DNA of 13,108 nt from Nitrospiraceae bacterium (GTDB lineage: Bacteria; Nitrospirota; Thermodesulfovibrionia; Thermodesulfovibrionales; Dissulfurispiraceae): assembly GCA_003170655.1 (NCBI GenBank), contig PMYY01000198.1, positions 1-13,108 of the forward strand, written 5' to 3'. Under the pieces are notes generated by a model, which worked only from the letters and a program-made list of their open reading frames with translations, was not told where the DNA came from and made no database searches. This document shows positions 1 through 8,214 of this stretch, piece after piece. Positions within the stretch are counted from its first letter, which is position 1; every line of letters starts with the position of its first letter. Both the position numbers and the translations under genes were made by a program.

Positions 1-950
1 TTAAGCAATTCGAAAGCTTCGGGGTCCCTGAAAAAGCTTGTCACTCCGATCAGCAGTTCCTTGAAGAGCAACTCAACCTCTTGCGGGTTATCCTGAAGGA
101 ATCGTACATACTGTTCTGTTTTACCCATATGGTGCACATTCATGCGACGCTCAATTCTCCGCATAACGGTATTTTTCTTATACAACGAAAAATCGTTTCC
201 GGTTTGCCCCCGGAGTAGTACAAGAATCTTCTGCACAGCACTCACGACTTGTTCCTCCGTGCCAATGTGCTCTGAGAGGGGCTGCGATAACTGTTTTATG
301 TAAGCAAGCAGCATTGTGGGTAGTACTTCTGCCGGAGCAATGTAGTCAGCGAGTCCGGTATCAATGGCACTGTGAGGCATACTGTCGTACTTTGCCGATT
401 CCGGATCCTCCACCATAACCATTCCAAGGTGCTCTTTGATAATTTTCAGTCCCGCAGTGCCATCGGACCCCATTCCCGAAATGATGATACCTACAGCCTT
501 CTCTTTTTGATCCAGCCCCAAGTTTTTGAAAAAAAAATCTATCGGAAGGCGGAGCCCGCGAGTCGCCGTAGGCTCTAACAGCTGCAGAGTGCCATGCAGA
601 ATAGCCATATCTTTATTTGATGGTATAACGTAAACGCAGTTGGGCACAACCTTCATGCCGTCAACGGCTTCAAAGACCTTCATCTTCGTATAGCGCTGGA
701 GCAGTTCAGGCATCATGCCTTTTTGAGTCGGATCGAGATGCGAGATCAGGACAAATGCAGCTCCGCTGTCATCAGGCATATTCCGGAAGAACTGCTCAAA
801 AGCCTCCAGCGATCCGGCGGATCCACCCATACCTACTATGTAGAACTGGTCCTTTCCTGAGATGCTGATGCCATGTTTTTTTTTGGAGAGAGGTGTGACC
901 GATGATACCTTCGTGCTTTTCCGAAGGAGCTTTTTCGATTCTCTTTCCAT
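1..950 (-). CDS. CheB-CheR fusion protein (methylesterase/methyltransferase), C-terminus beyond the window
   Basis: The reading frame is open from ATG at 950 to the left edge, giving the first 316 residues. Residues about 35-210 are a CheB-type methylesterase/deamidase domain with the Ser-His-Asp triad visible: Ser44 in GMGGSAGS, His71 in ISHLDP and Asp163 in SGMGSDGT. Residues about 235-316 are the N-terminal helical part of CheR (KKNTVMRRIERRM, then LLIGVTSFFRD), so the methyltransferase and anything after it lie outside the window. There is no receiver domain before CheB, unlike the classical enzyme whose activity is controlled by CheA phosphorylation. A basic linker of about 35 residues comes first. 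The start is supported by GAGGAG ending 7 bases upstream. The expected role is cytoplasmic removal and addition of methyl groups on receptor glutamates. The gene is divergent from a second CheB-CheR fusion beginning at 1346, and the two CheB domains differ clearly, so this is not a recent duplication. Confidence 0.93.
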   Translation of the reverse strand, partial: MERESKKLLRKSTKVSSVTPLSKKKHGISISGKDQFYIVGMGGSAGSLEAFEQFFRNMPDDSGAAFVLISHLDPTQKGMMPELLQRYTKMKVFEAVDGMKVVPNCVYVIPSNKDMAILHGTLQLLEPTATRGLRLPIDFFFKNLGLDQKEKAVGIIISGMGSDGTAGLKIIKEHLGMVMVEDPESAKYDSMPHSAIDTGLADYIAPAEVLPTMLLAYIKQLSQPLSEHIGTEEQVVSAVQKILVLLRGQTGNDFSLYKKNTVMRRIERRMNVHHMGKTEQYVRFLQDNPQEVELLFKELLIGVTSFFRDPEAFELL

Positions 951-1345
951 TGAAAGCTCCTCGGCAGCATGATTTACTTCTAATACATTATATACTAGCT
1001 AAACATGAATTGAATATTTGAATAATTAGATAGTACAAGAGAGAAAAAACAGTTTCCGGACTGAATAAAAAGTCACAAGATAACATAGTGGTGCATCTAT
1101 AAGAACAGATATCCTGCAAGGCCGTGGGATGTTAGTTGAGAAGAGATACCTGACGGAACAATCGGCCGGACATTGAAGGCTGTCAACTGGAGTGCCAAAG
1201 GCAATGAGCTTTGAGCAATCAGACTTTTCATGTTATTATTTTGGATAGCTCTAATAGACCTGACCAATCCACCATACCCAATCTGGCCTAAAGTGGAAGC
1301 ATTAGGAGCAGTTAACTGCCTTAGAGAATATTCATCGGAGGCTGC
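951..1345. other. Divergent intergenic region between the two CheB-CheR genes
   Basis: This 395-base stretch separates the two divergent starts. The left third is AT-rich and holds the candidate leftward promoter. A perfect 12-base palindrome, GCAGTTAACTGC, sits at 1308-1319, 26 bases before the rightward GTG start, and could be an operator. No convincing rightward promoter, RNA gene or terminator was seen. A minus-strand open frame crosses much of this region but starts inside the rightward coding sequence and resembles no family I recognise. Confidence 0.6.
987..1014 (-). promoter_or_regulatory. Candidate sigma-70 promoter for the leftward CheB-CheR gene
   Basis: On the minus strand a perfect TATAAT (992 down to 987) lies 36 bases upstream of the ATG at 950. 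A weak -35 candidate, TTCAAT (1014-1009), precedes it with a 16-base spacer. Only the -10 box is convincing, and the surroundings are AT-rich, so chance is possible. Confidence 0.35.
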
Positions 1346-4300
1346 GTGGAACCTGAAAAGACCGTGGAGGACAATAAGACTGAGACGCCTTTCCCTATTG
1401 TCGGCATAGGAGCGTCGGCAGGCGGCCTTCACTCCCTCGAATGTTTTCTTGAGGCACTGCCAAAGGGTTTCGATTTCGCAGTTGTCTTCATTCAACATCT
1501 TTCACCAGCGCACAAGAGCCTCATGCCCGAAATCCTCCGTTCGAAATGGCGCAACCATGAGTTTATCGAGATTGAGGACGGACTTCATCTGCTTCCCGGC
1601 AAACTATATTTATGCCCTCCGGCAATTGAGGTCAGGATTCATGAAGGGGCATTTCGCGTAAACGCCAGGCCCAAAGAGCATATACATTTCCCTATCGATG
1701 AGTTTCTAATATCGCTTGCCGAGGATTCTGCCGAACGTGCCATCGCCGTCATTTTTTCCGGCGCCGGTACCGATGGTGTCCGCGGAATTCAGGCAGTCAG
1801 GACTGACGGAGGTACTGTTTTTGTTCAGGACCCTGCTACAGCGCAATTCCCCGAGTTGCCGCATGCCGCAATCAAGACAGGGCAGGTGGACAGCGTACTA
1901 CCTCCACCTGATATCGCCAGGGAGATCGTAAGGCTCTTTGGATCAGGCGAATTGACAGATGCTCCTGACAAGATTATAGATCCAGCGGAACTAGAGCCAT
2001 TTTTCCTGCTAATCCGTGAAAAGACTGGACACCACTTCAACCATTACAAAAAAAGCGTCGTATCCCGAAGGATCAAAAGGAGGATGTCCCTGCAGGGGAT
2101 TTCTTCCATCACAGAGTATATTAAAGTGGTTGCCGACAAGCCGGGCGAAGCGCTCTTGCTAGCTTCCGACCTGATGATCGGAGTCACCTCTTTTTTCAGG
2201 GACCGCCTAGCATGGAAGGCCCTGAGTATTGGAGTAATAAGGAAACTGATCGTCGAGGATGGAGATGCGCCCATACGTGTCTGGACGCCTGCCTGCGCAA
2301 CCGGAGAAGAGTCTTATTCCATAGCCATGATGCTGAGCCACGAGCTGGACCTTACCGGCAAAAAAAGGGAACTGCAAGTATTTGCCACCGACGTCAACGA
2401 CGCTTCGCTTGAAAAGGCTAGAGAGGGTAAATATCCCGCATCCATCGCGGCTGACATACCGGCCGATTATCTGAGCGATTTTTTCACATACACAGACGAT
2501 GGTCGTGCGCTGACCGTCAGTAAAGAGCTTCGGCAGCACGTTATCTTTGCGAAACAAGATATTCTTACGGATCCGCCTTTTTCGCGTCTTGATTTAGTAA
2601 TCTGCCGCAACCTTCTGATCTATCTCGAACCCGACGCGCAGGAGAAATGTATCACACTCTTTCACTATGCCCTCAGGCCAGGGGGGTATCTTTTCCTGGG
2701 CAATGCCGAGTCGCCAGGCAGGAAGAGCACACTCTTTAAGTCCCTGGCCCACAAGAAGTGCCGCGTCTATGAGAAGATCGACATGGAGACGTCTTCAAGA
2801 TTGCCTCTCACGATGCCCTTCGCTACCGAACGGGCAGCGAGACCTTCAGGGCAACAACCCGCCTTAGACCAGCGGCAGTCGATCATCCAGTTAAGCCAGG
2901 AGACCTTGCTTGAAAGATATGCTCCAGCTGCGGTGACGATCGATCAGAATTACAACATCTTATACAATAACGGTTCCACGAAAAGATATCTGACCCAGCC
3001 CCGGGGCGCACCCACCCATAATCTGCTCGAACTCATACCCGAAAATCTCCGAAGCAAGATCAGGGGTGCTATTTACAAGGTGACTAAGGAAGCGAGCCCC
3101 ATCTCAATCCGAGCCGGTATCGCCGGGGACGACGGACAAAAAAAACAGGTGTTGATTCTTGTTTCGAAGATGAAGGACAATATTTTCCTGATAGACTTCA
3201 GAGAGAAGGAGGGTTCGCCATCGGAGGCTTTGCCCGAATCCTCTGAAATTGTGTGCCCCGAAGAGCCAGCGGTGCGGCAGCTCGAAATCGAGCTATCCGC
3301 GACCCGGCAGGAGCTGCAAACCAATATCGAACAGCTCAAAAGCCTGAATGAAGAGCAGCAATCTTCGAACGAGGAACTGCAGGCCGCCAACGAGGAGCTT
3401 GAAACTTCAAGGGAAGAGCTCCAGTCGTTGAACGAAGAGTTGATTACTGTCAATGCACAGCTCCAGTCCAAGGTCGAGGAACAGGAAGAGACGAACAACG
3501 ATCTGAATAACTTCCTCGGAAGCACAAACATCCCCACAATATTCCTTGACCACCGCTTCAGGGTGAAGCGGTACACAGCCGCAATCACTAAGCTCATAAA
3601 GCTTATACCGTCCGATGTCGGACGCCAGATCATCGATATGTCCCAGGAACTTCTGGGCCCCGATCTCATAGTGGATGCTCAATCCGTGCTGGAGAATCTG
3701 GCACCAGTGAGGAAAGAGATCAGGATCAACGGTACCTGGTATGTTCGCACTGCGCTACCCTACAGAACACTTGACGATCGCATCGAGGGCGTGGTTGTCA
3801 CATATGGCGACGTTACCGAACTAAAACGGGCCGAAGAGAATGCTGTCCGGGCCAAGGAGGAATGGGAGCGGACTTTCGCCAGCGTGCCGGATCTGATCGC
3901 GATTCTCGACAATCAACACCGTGTCTTGCGAGTAAACGAAGCAATGGCTGGGCGTTTAGGGAAGAAGCCGGAGGATTGTATCGGACTGCACTGTTACGAA
4001 GCCGTACACGGCTTGTCAGCGCCGCCTCCCTTCTGCCCCCATTTGAGAACAATAGAAGATGGACGCGAACATATCGAAGAAGTGCATGAGGACCGGTTAG
4101 GGGGAGATTTTCTGGTCACCACAACCCCACTTCTGGGTGAGAAGGGAGAACGTATCGGTTCAGTCCATATTGCCCACGATACCACCGGGCGCAAGTTGGC
4201 GGAGTCGGAGCGTGAAACGGCAGTTGAATTCCTTCGCCTCGTGAACGAGAGCCGCAATACTATGCAATTGGTTCATGCGGCGACGGCATTTTACCGGGAA

Positions 4301-6640
4301 CGGGCGGGTTGCGAGGCTGTTGGTATCCGGCTTCGGCAGGAGCATGACTATCCCTATTATGAAACTCACGGGTTTCCGGCCGAGTTTGTGCGAGCCGAGA
4401 ACAGGTTATGCGCGTGCGACAAAGACGGACGGCCTATCCTCGACAGCGCAGGCAACCCGGTCCTGGACTGCATGTGCGGCAATGTGATCTGCGGCCGCTT
4501 CGACCCCTCAAAACCGTTCTTTACCAAACGAGGGAATTTCTGGAGCAACAACACGACGGCGCTGCTGGCTAGCACCACCGAGAAGGACCGACAGGCAAGG
4601 ACTCGCAACCGGTGCAATGGCGAAGGATATGAATCGGTCGCTCTCATCGGACTGACCCTCGGGGATGAACGACTCGGTCTCCTTCAGTTAAACGATCGAC
4701 GAAAGGATCGTTTTACACCTGACTCCATAGCCCTGTGGGAAAGGCTGGCGGATTATCTGGCTGTAGCACTGGCGAAGTTCCGTACAGATGAAGAATTGCA
4801 AAAGAGTGAGGAGCAGTTCCGAACTCTGGCTGATTCAATCCCCAACCTTGCGTGGTGGGCAAACGGCGATGGCTACATCACGTGGTACAATCGCCGTTGG
4901 TATGAGTACACTGGCACTACGCCGGAGCAGATGGCAGGCTGGGGATGGCAGAGTGTACATGATCCTGAGGTGCTGCCGAAGGTTATGGAGCGGTGGAAAG
5001 CTTCGATTGCCACCGGCGAGCCGTTTGACATGGAATTTCCGCTGCATGGAGCCGATGGGGTATTCCGCCCCTTCCTGACGCGTGTGTTGCCGTTGAAAGA
5101 TTCCGCTGGCTTGGTCCTCCGGTGGTTCGGCACCAATACCGATATCTCGACGGTGAAGCAGGCCGAGAAGATGATGGCCCACATGGCGGCCGTTGTGCAG
5201 AGTGCTGACGATGCAATTATTAGTAAAGACCTGAATGGTATTGTCCAGACCTGGAACGTGGGTGCCGAGATGATTTTCGGTTATACGGCTGAAGAGATGA
5301 TTGGCAGGGACATCTCGGCTCTCTCACCAACTGGGCACACTGATGATGTCTCAGACATTCTCAAACGAATATCGCTGGGAGAGCATATAGAACACTTCGA
5401 GACAGTGCGTATGCGAAAGGATGGCACTATCATACCGGTCTTGCTAACATTCTCGCCGATAAAAGATGCAAGCGGCAAAATAGTGGGTGCATCAAAGATA
5501 GCGCACGACATCACCGAACGCAAGCGGGCAGAGGAAGCGCTACGCCAGTCGGAAGAACGGTACCGAACATTGTTCACCACTCTGATGGAGGGGTTCTGTA
5601 TCATTGAGATGTTTTTTGATACTGAGGGTCGGCCCGTCGATTATCGATTCCTTGAGATTAATCCTGCCTTTGAAGCGCAAACCGGATTGCAGAATGCTCA
5701 GGGCCGCCTCATGCGCGAGCTGGCTCCAGACCATGAGGCGCATTGGTTTGAGATTTACGGGGAGATCGCGCTGACGGGCGAACCGATGCATTTCGTGAAC
5801 GAAGCCAGAGCTTTGAATCGCTGGTACGATGTTTATGCATATCGCGTCGGCAGGCCGGAAGACCGACAAGTAGCAATCATATTCAATGATATTACCGCGC
5901 ACAAGCGAGACGAGGAAGCAATCAATAAACTGAACGATGAACTGCTCGCAAAGAACGAGCAGTTAGAGTTTTCTAACAAGGAACTCGAATCTTTTATCTA
6001 CTCTGTTTCTCATGACCTGCGTGGGCCGCTGCGACACATATCAGGGTTCGCTGAGCTCCTGATGAGGGATATTGCAGACAAACTCGACGAGAAAGGAAAG
6101 CGATATCTTTCTCGCATCCATGATGGTTCAGTAAAGATGAGTCGTCTCATTGACGATCTTCTAAACCTTTCTAGGATCTCAAGGCAGGAGATTCAAAGGA
6201 CAGTTGTCAATATGAGCGAAATGGCAACGTCAATTGTTGCTGATCTGCGCGAGGCTCGTCCGGATAGAAGTGTCTATGTTAACATCAAAGTCGATCTTAC
6301 CTCTTTTGCAGACGGTGGTCTGATTGAGGTTGCCCTTTCAAACCTGCTCCGGAATGCCTGGAAGTTCACCGCTAAAACCGAGAACCCCAGCATAGAATTC
6401 GGTACCATAGAGAAGGATAATAAGATTATCTATTATATCCGGGACAACGGCGCCGGGTTTGACCAGAAATATGCGGGTAAGATGTTTTGGCCCTTCCATA
6501 GACTTCATTCGGAAGCGTCGTTTGAAGGCACCGGTATAGGTCTAGCCATTGTCGAACGTATCATACGTCTCCATGGCGGAAAAGTCTGGGCAGAGGGCTT
6601 GGAAGGAAAAGGGGCTACGATCTATTTCAGTTTGAACTGA
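1346..6640 (+). CDS. CheB-CheR-PAS-GAF-PAS-histidine kinase multidomain sensor, 1764 residues
   Basis: A very large cytoplasmic-looking protein with no transmembrane segment. Domains in order: CheB methylesterase (about 15-200; Ser24 in GIGASAGG, His51 in IQHLSP, Asp143 in SGAGTDG); CheR N-terminal helices (about 215-270) and SAM-dependent methyltransferase (about 275-480; ACATGEESYSIAM and CRNLLIYL); a PAS-like segment (about 520-620); a long Glu/Gln/Leu coiled coil (about 643-717); two PAS domains (about 721-830 and 844-950); a cysteine-rich GAF (about 954-1150); three more PAS (about 1156-1270, 1275-1395, 1402-1520); HisKA with phospho-acceptor His1556 in SVSHDLRGPLRHI; and HATPase_c (about 1650-1764) with DNGAGFD and GTGIGLAIV. 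The start is GTG with GGAGG 4 bases upstream and an in-frame stop just before. The phytochrome-type kinase end, with WPFHRLH, fits a partner of Rcp1 type, and a stand-alone receiver follows at 6811. CheB-CheR-PAS fusions are known; the added GAF and complete kinase make this one unusually long. All visible catalytic motifs are intact. Confidence 0.95.
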   Translation: MEPEKTVEDNKTETPFPIVGIGASAGGLHSLECFLEALPKGFDFAVVFIQHLSPAHKSLMPEILRSKWRNHEFIEIEDGLHLLPGKLYLCPPAIEVRIHEGAFRVNARPKEHIHFPIDEFLISLAEDSAERAIAVIFSGAGTDGVRGIQAVRTDGGTVFVQDPATAQFPELPHAAIKTGQVDSVLPPPDIAREIVRLFGSGELTDAPDKIIDPAELEPFFLLIREKTGHHFNHYKKSVVSRRIKRRMSLQGISSITEYIKVVADKPGEALLLASDLMIGVTSFFRDRLAWKALSIGVIRKLIVEDGDAPIRVWTPACATGEESYSIAMMLSHELDLTGKKRELQVFATDVNDASLEKAREGKYPASIAADIPADYLSDFFTYTDDGRALTVSKELRQHVIFAKQDILTDPPFSRLDLVICRNLLIYLEPDAQEKCITLFHYALRPGGYLFLGNAESPGRKSTLFKSLAHKKCRVYEKIDMETSSRLPLTMPFATERAARPSGQQPALDQRQSIIQLSQETLLERYAPAAVTIDQNYNILYNNGSTKRYLTQPRGAPTHNLLELIPENLRSKIRGAIYKVTKEASPISIRAGIAGDDGQKKQVLILVSKMKDNIFLIDFREKEGSPSEALPESSEIVCPEEPAVRQLEIELSATRQELQTNIEQLKSLNEEQQSSNEELQAANEELETSREELQSLNEELITVNAQLQSKVEEQEETNNDLNNFLGSTNIPTIFLDHRFRVKRYTAAITKLIKLIPSDVGRQIIDMSQELLGPDLIVDAQSVLENLAPVRKEIRINGTWYVRTALPYRTLDDRIEGVVVTYGDVTELKRAEENAVRAKEEWERTFASVPDLIAILDNQHRVLRVNEAMAGRLGKKPEDCIGLHCYEAVHGLSAPPPFCPHLRTIEDGREHIEEVHEDRLGGDFLVTTTPLLGEKGERIGSVHIAHDTTGRKLAESERETAVEFLRLVNESRNTMQLVHAATAFYRERAGCEAVGIRLRQEHDYPYYETHGFPAEFVRAENRLCACDKDGRPILDSAGNPVLDCMCGNVICGRFDPSKPFFTKRGNFWSNNTTALLASTTEKDRQARTRNRCNGEGYESVALIGLTLGDERLGLLQLNDRRKDRFTPDSIALWERLADYLAVALAKFRTDEELQKSEEQFRTLADSIPNLAWWANGDGYITWYNRRWYEYTGTTPEQMAGWGWQSVHDPEVLPKVMERWKASIATGEPFDMEFPLHGADGVFRPFLTRVLPLKDSAGLVLRWFGTNTDISTVKQAEKMMAHMAAVVQSADDAIISKDLNGIVQTWNVGAEMIFGYTAEEMIGRDISALSPTGHTDDVSDILKRISLGEHIEHFETVRMRKDGTIIPVLLTFSPIKDASGKIVGASKIAHDITERKRAEEALRQSEERYRTLFTTLMEGFCIIEMFFDTEGRPVDYRFLEINPAFEAQTGLQNAQGRLMRELAPDHEAHWFEIYGEIALTGEPMHFVNEARALNRWYDVYAYRVGRPEDRQVAIIFNDITAHKRDEEAINKLNDELLAKNEQLEFSNKELESFIYSVSHDLRGPLRHISGFAELLMRDIADKLDEKGKRYLSRIHDGSVKMSRLIDDLLNLSRISRQEIQRTVVNMSEMATSIVADLREARPDRSVYVNIKVDLTSFADGGLIEVALSNLLRNAWKFTAKTENPSIEFGTIEKDNKIIYYIRDNGAGFDQKYAGKMFWPFHRLHSEASFEGTGIGLAIVERIIRLHGGKVWAEGLEGKGATIYFSLN

Positions 6641-6740
6641 ATCTGTAAATCCTTATAACCAACCATTGCAATGTCAATTTGATGCACAGCCCATGGATCA
6701 GGCATTGTCCTACAATTAAATCAGACTATATCCGACATCT

Positions 6741-6768
6741 TTGTTGTTGGGAATGAAGTTATTATAGT
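6741..6768 (+). promoter_or_regulatory. Candidate promoter for the stand-alone receiver
   Basis: TTGTTG (6741-6746) and TATAGT (6763-6768) are separated by 16 bases, about 42 bases before the ATG at 6811. Both boxes are imperfect and the region is AT-rich. If real, the receiver could be transcribed separately from the large kinase, consistent with the 170-base gap between them. Confidence 0.3.
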
Positions 6769-6810
6769 AAGATAATTATTATTATTTCTTGTTTTTTTCG
6801 ACACCCCTAC

Positions 6811-7218
6811 ATGGCAAATTGTGATAAAGATAAAATAATATTTATTGTTGATGATAGTCCTATCGATATAGAGCTAACAACAATAGCGCTGCAAGTGACG
6901 GGGCGACAACTAAATGTCCGTTCGGCCACGGACGGCAAGTCTGCTCTTGCAATGCTCAGAAATGGAGATGAGTTGCCAGCCTTAATATTGCTCGATATAA
7001 AGATGCCTGGAATGGACGGCGTTGAAGTGCTCCGGGAAATACGTGCTCACGATCGCCTGAGAGATCTCCCTGTTGTCGTTATCACGTCTTCAGCCCTCGA
7101 ATCGGACAGGGCAGATACAATTGCTGCTGGCGCCAGCGGTTATCTTCAGAAGCCCTTGGCTTTGGCCAAATTCAGCAGCGACTTAGAGTCTATTGTTCAT
7201 CGCTGGTTGCCAATTTAG
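6811..7218 (+). CDS. Stand-alone CheY/Rcp1-like response regulator receiver
   Basis: The 135 residues form a single receiver domain with no output domain. The acidic pocket is Asp14-Asp15, the phospho-acceptor is Asp62 in LLDIKMPGMDG, the switch residues are Thr92 and Tyr111, and the conserved lysine is Lys114 in QKP, so the domain should be functional. It lies 170 bases downstream of the CheB-CheR-kinase gene in the same direction. The kinase end of that protein resembles phytochrome-like kinases, which commonly signal to single-domain Rcp1-type receivers, so the large kinase is the most likely phosphodonor (inference). The ATG has no recognisable Shine-Dalgarno sequence; the preceding bases are T- and C-rich. 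No better in-frame start is available, because the first beta strand begins at residue 9. Output could be protein-protein interaction, for example at the flagellar motor or with a downstream kinase. Confidence 0.9.
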   Translation: MANCDKDKIIFIVDDSPIDIELTTIALQVTGRQLNVRSATDGKSALAMLRNGDELPALILLDIKMPGMDGVEVLREIRAHDRLRDLPVVVITSSALESDRADTIAAGASGYLQKPLALAKFSSDLESIVHRWLPI

Positions 7219-7441
7219 TGCTAGATATCCGTCTGAAAATTCTGGTATCTATATCGCATCCTGATGAGTCAGGAGTAAGGATAACTCCCCTAGTTGACTA
7301 TCATTAAAAATGATACATTATTCTAACGGTACCCAGAGTTAATTTCTTTGTCCATGCAAATCTCGCCATTCTGCGTGCGAACATAAATCATCACCCCTGC
7401 GATACTGCGACTACTAAGTTCTTCTCAAAAGAACAAGGGGG
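7219..7441. other. Non-coding stretch between receiver and transposase remnant
   Basis: No supported gene. Two small inverted repeats are visible: GGAGT/ACTCC around 7273-7289 and an AT-only hairpin TATCATT-AAA-AATGATA at 7299-7315. Neither is followed by a T-run, so neither is a convincing intrinsic terminator. The right edge is where homology to the IS4-type transposase stops. Confidence 0.5.
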
Positions 7442-7717
7442 TTAGTTGGGAGGGATGGCATCGGCTATGGCACTGCGACTGACCTTTCCACGAATGCCCA
7501 AGTGGTAGAGTTTAGCCGATTGGGCACGGAGACAGGCTTCGATGTCCCTCAAACTTTCCCTGTATGTCAGTTGGGCAAAGGCCATGCACAGGAAATGATC
7601 CAGACAGTTGACGCTGCGGATATTGAAGTCGCCGCGAGGCTTCTCCACGATACGACGGAAAGTATGCCAAGGCGCATATTCCATCACTTGGGCGAAAATG
7701 AGTTTGCCACCGAACAT
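7442..7717 (-). pseudogene. IS4-family transposase, N-terminal remnant
   Basis: The minus-strand frame from ATG at 7717 gives 91 residues matching the N-terminal domain of a widespread IS4-family transposase group (the DUF4372-type region before the DDE domain). Recognisable pieces are MFGGKLIFAQVM, WHTFRR, MAFAQLTYRESLRDIEACLR and KLYHLGIRGKVSR. The frame ends soon after, in IADAIPPN and a stop, so the whole catalytic DDE domain is missing; full-length relatives are several times longer. A good ribosome site (GGGAGGT, about 7722-7728) still precedes the ATG, so the 5' end of the gene is intact and the 3' part has been deleted. No terminal inverted repeats or target duplication could be identified. 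It cannot encode an active transposase. It is evidence of past insertion and deletion in the gap between two signalling modules. Confidence 0.8.
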
Positions 7718-8038
7718 AGGAACCTCCCTGATATGTCCGAAAAGCGTGACCCAAAGTCGATAGCTTATTCAAGTCGTTAACACTCATGAAAGTTATGAAT
7801 ATTGCGCCATTATTACGTTTTAAACAAATAATCATAAAATCTGTCGGACGCTAATAATTTAAGATGGGTTTTAATTCCACGGTGGTAAATCCTCTCTGAG
7901 TTCATACTCTTTTTCGCCTCATTTATTTCTGGGGGTGCCGTATTTGAAATGGTATTTTTCATAAAGTGACGGATATGCAATAGACAAAAAAGTTTACGGC
8001 CGAGAATCGGGCACGAATAGGTCAGACTTCGCACCCGA

Positions 8039-8209
8039 TCAACATTTGATACAGTTTGCCAATCCTTCCAATCGTTCCAAAGATTGATCGGCTTGCCTTA
8101 CAAGTAGAAGTCTGGAGTCAGAGGTTATCTCTCCGCCTCCAAAATCTACTGTCAGTTTGCGCTTCCGAAGGAATGAAAATCCAAGCTGTCCTGTGTTACA
8201 CTTTGTCAT
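8039..8209 (-). pseudogene. IS1380-family transposase, N-terminal remnant
   Basis: A short minus-strand frame from ATG at 8209 to TGA at 8039-8041 encodes 56 residues. It carries the N-terminal signature of IS1380-type transposases: MTKCNTGQLGFSF, then VDFGGGEITSDSRLLLVRQAD and LEGLANCI. The pattern of F-x-G-G-x-I-T-S-D followed by LLL-x-R-x-x-D is characteristic of the family. Full-length members are several hundred residues, so all catalytic residues are missing and this is a relic. AAAGGACG lies upstream of the ATG and may be its ribosome site. The same sequence forms one arm of an inverted repeat spanning 8215-8282. The remnant abuts the N-terminally truncated histidine kinase, which points to this insertion as the cause of that truncation (inference). 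Confidence 0.75.
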
Positions 8210-8214
8210 AGTAA

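Noticed and set aside
1183..1197. Sigma-54-like promoter on the minus strand, TGGCAC-N5-TTGA
   Set aside because: The -12 element lacks the required GC (it reads TTGA instead of TTGC), and it lies 230 bases from the start it would serve.
1097..1498. Minus-strand open frame of 133 codons across the divergent intergenic region
   Set aside because: Its start lies inside the CheB coding sequence of the rightward gene, the product resembles no known family and no ribosome site was found.
3073..3669. Long serine-rich minus-strand frame of 198 codons
   Set aside because: It is antisense to the coiled coil of the large kinase; Glu-rich coding produces Ser/Leu-rich shadows on the other strand.
7502..7835. 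Other open frames over the transposase remnant, on both strands
   Set aside because: They overlap the IS4-like remnant in other frames and show no family motif.
7813..8034. Minus-strand frame of 73 codons between the two transposase remnants
   Set aside because: No recognisable domain or ribosome site. At most its first residues may be frame-shifted IS1380 debris.
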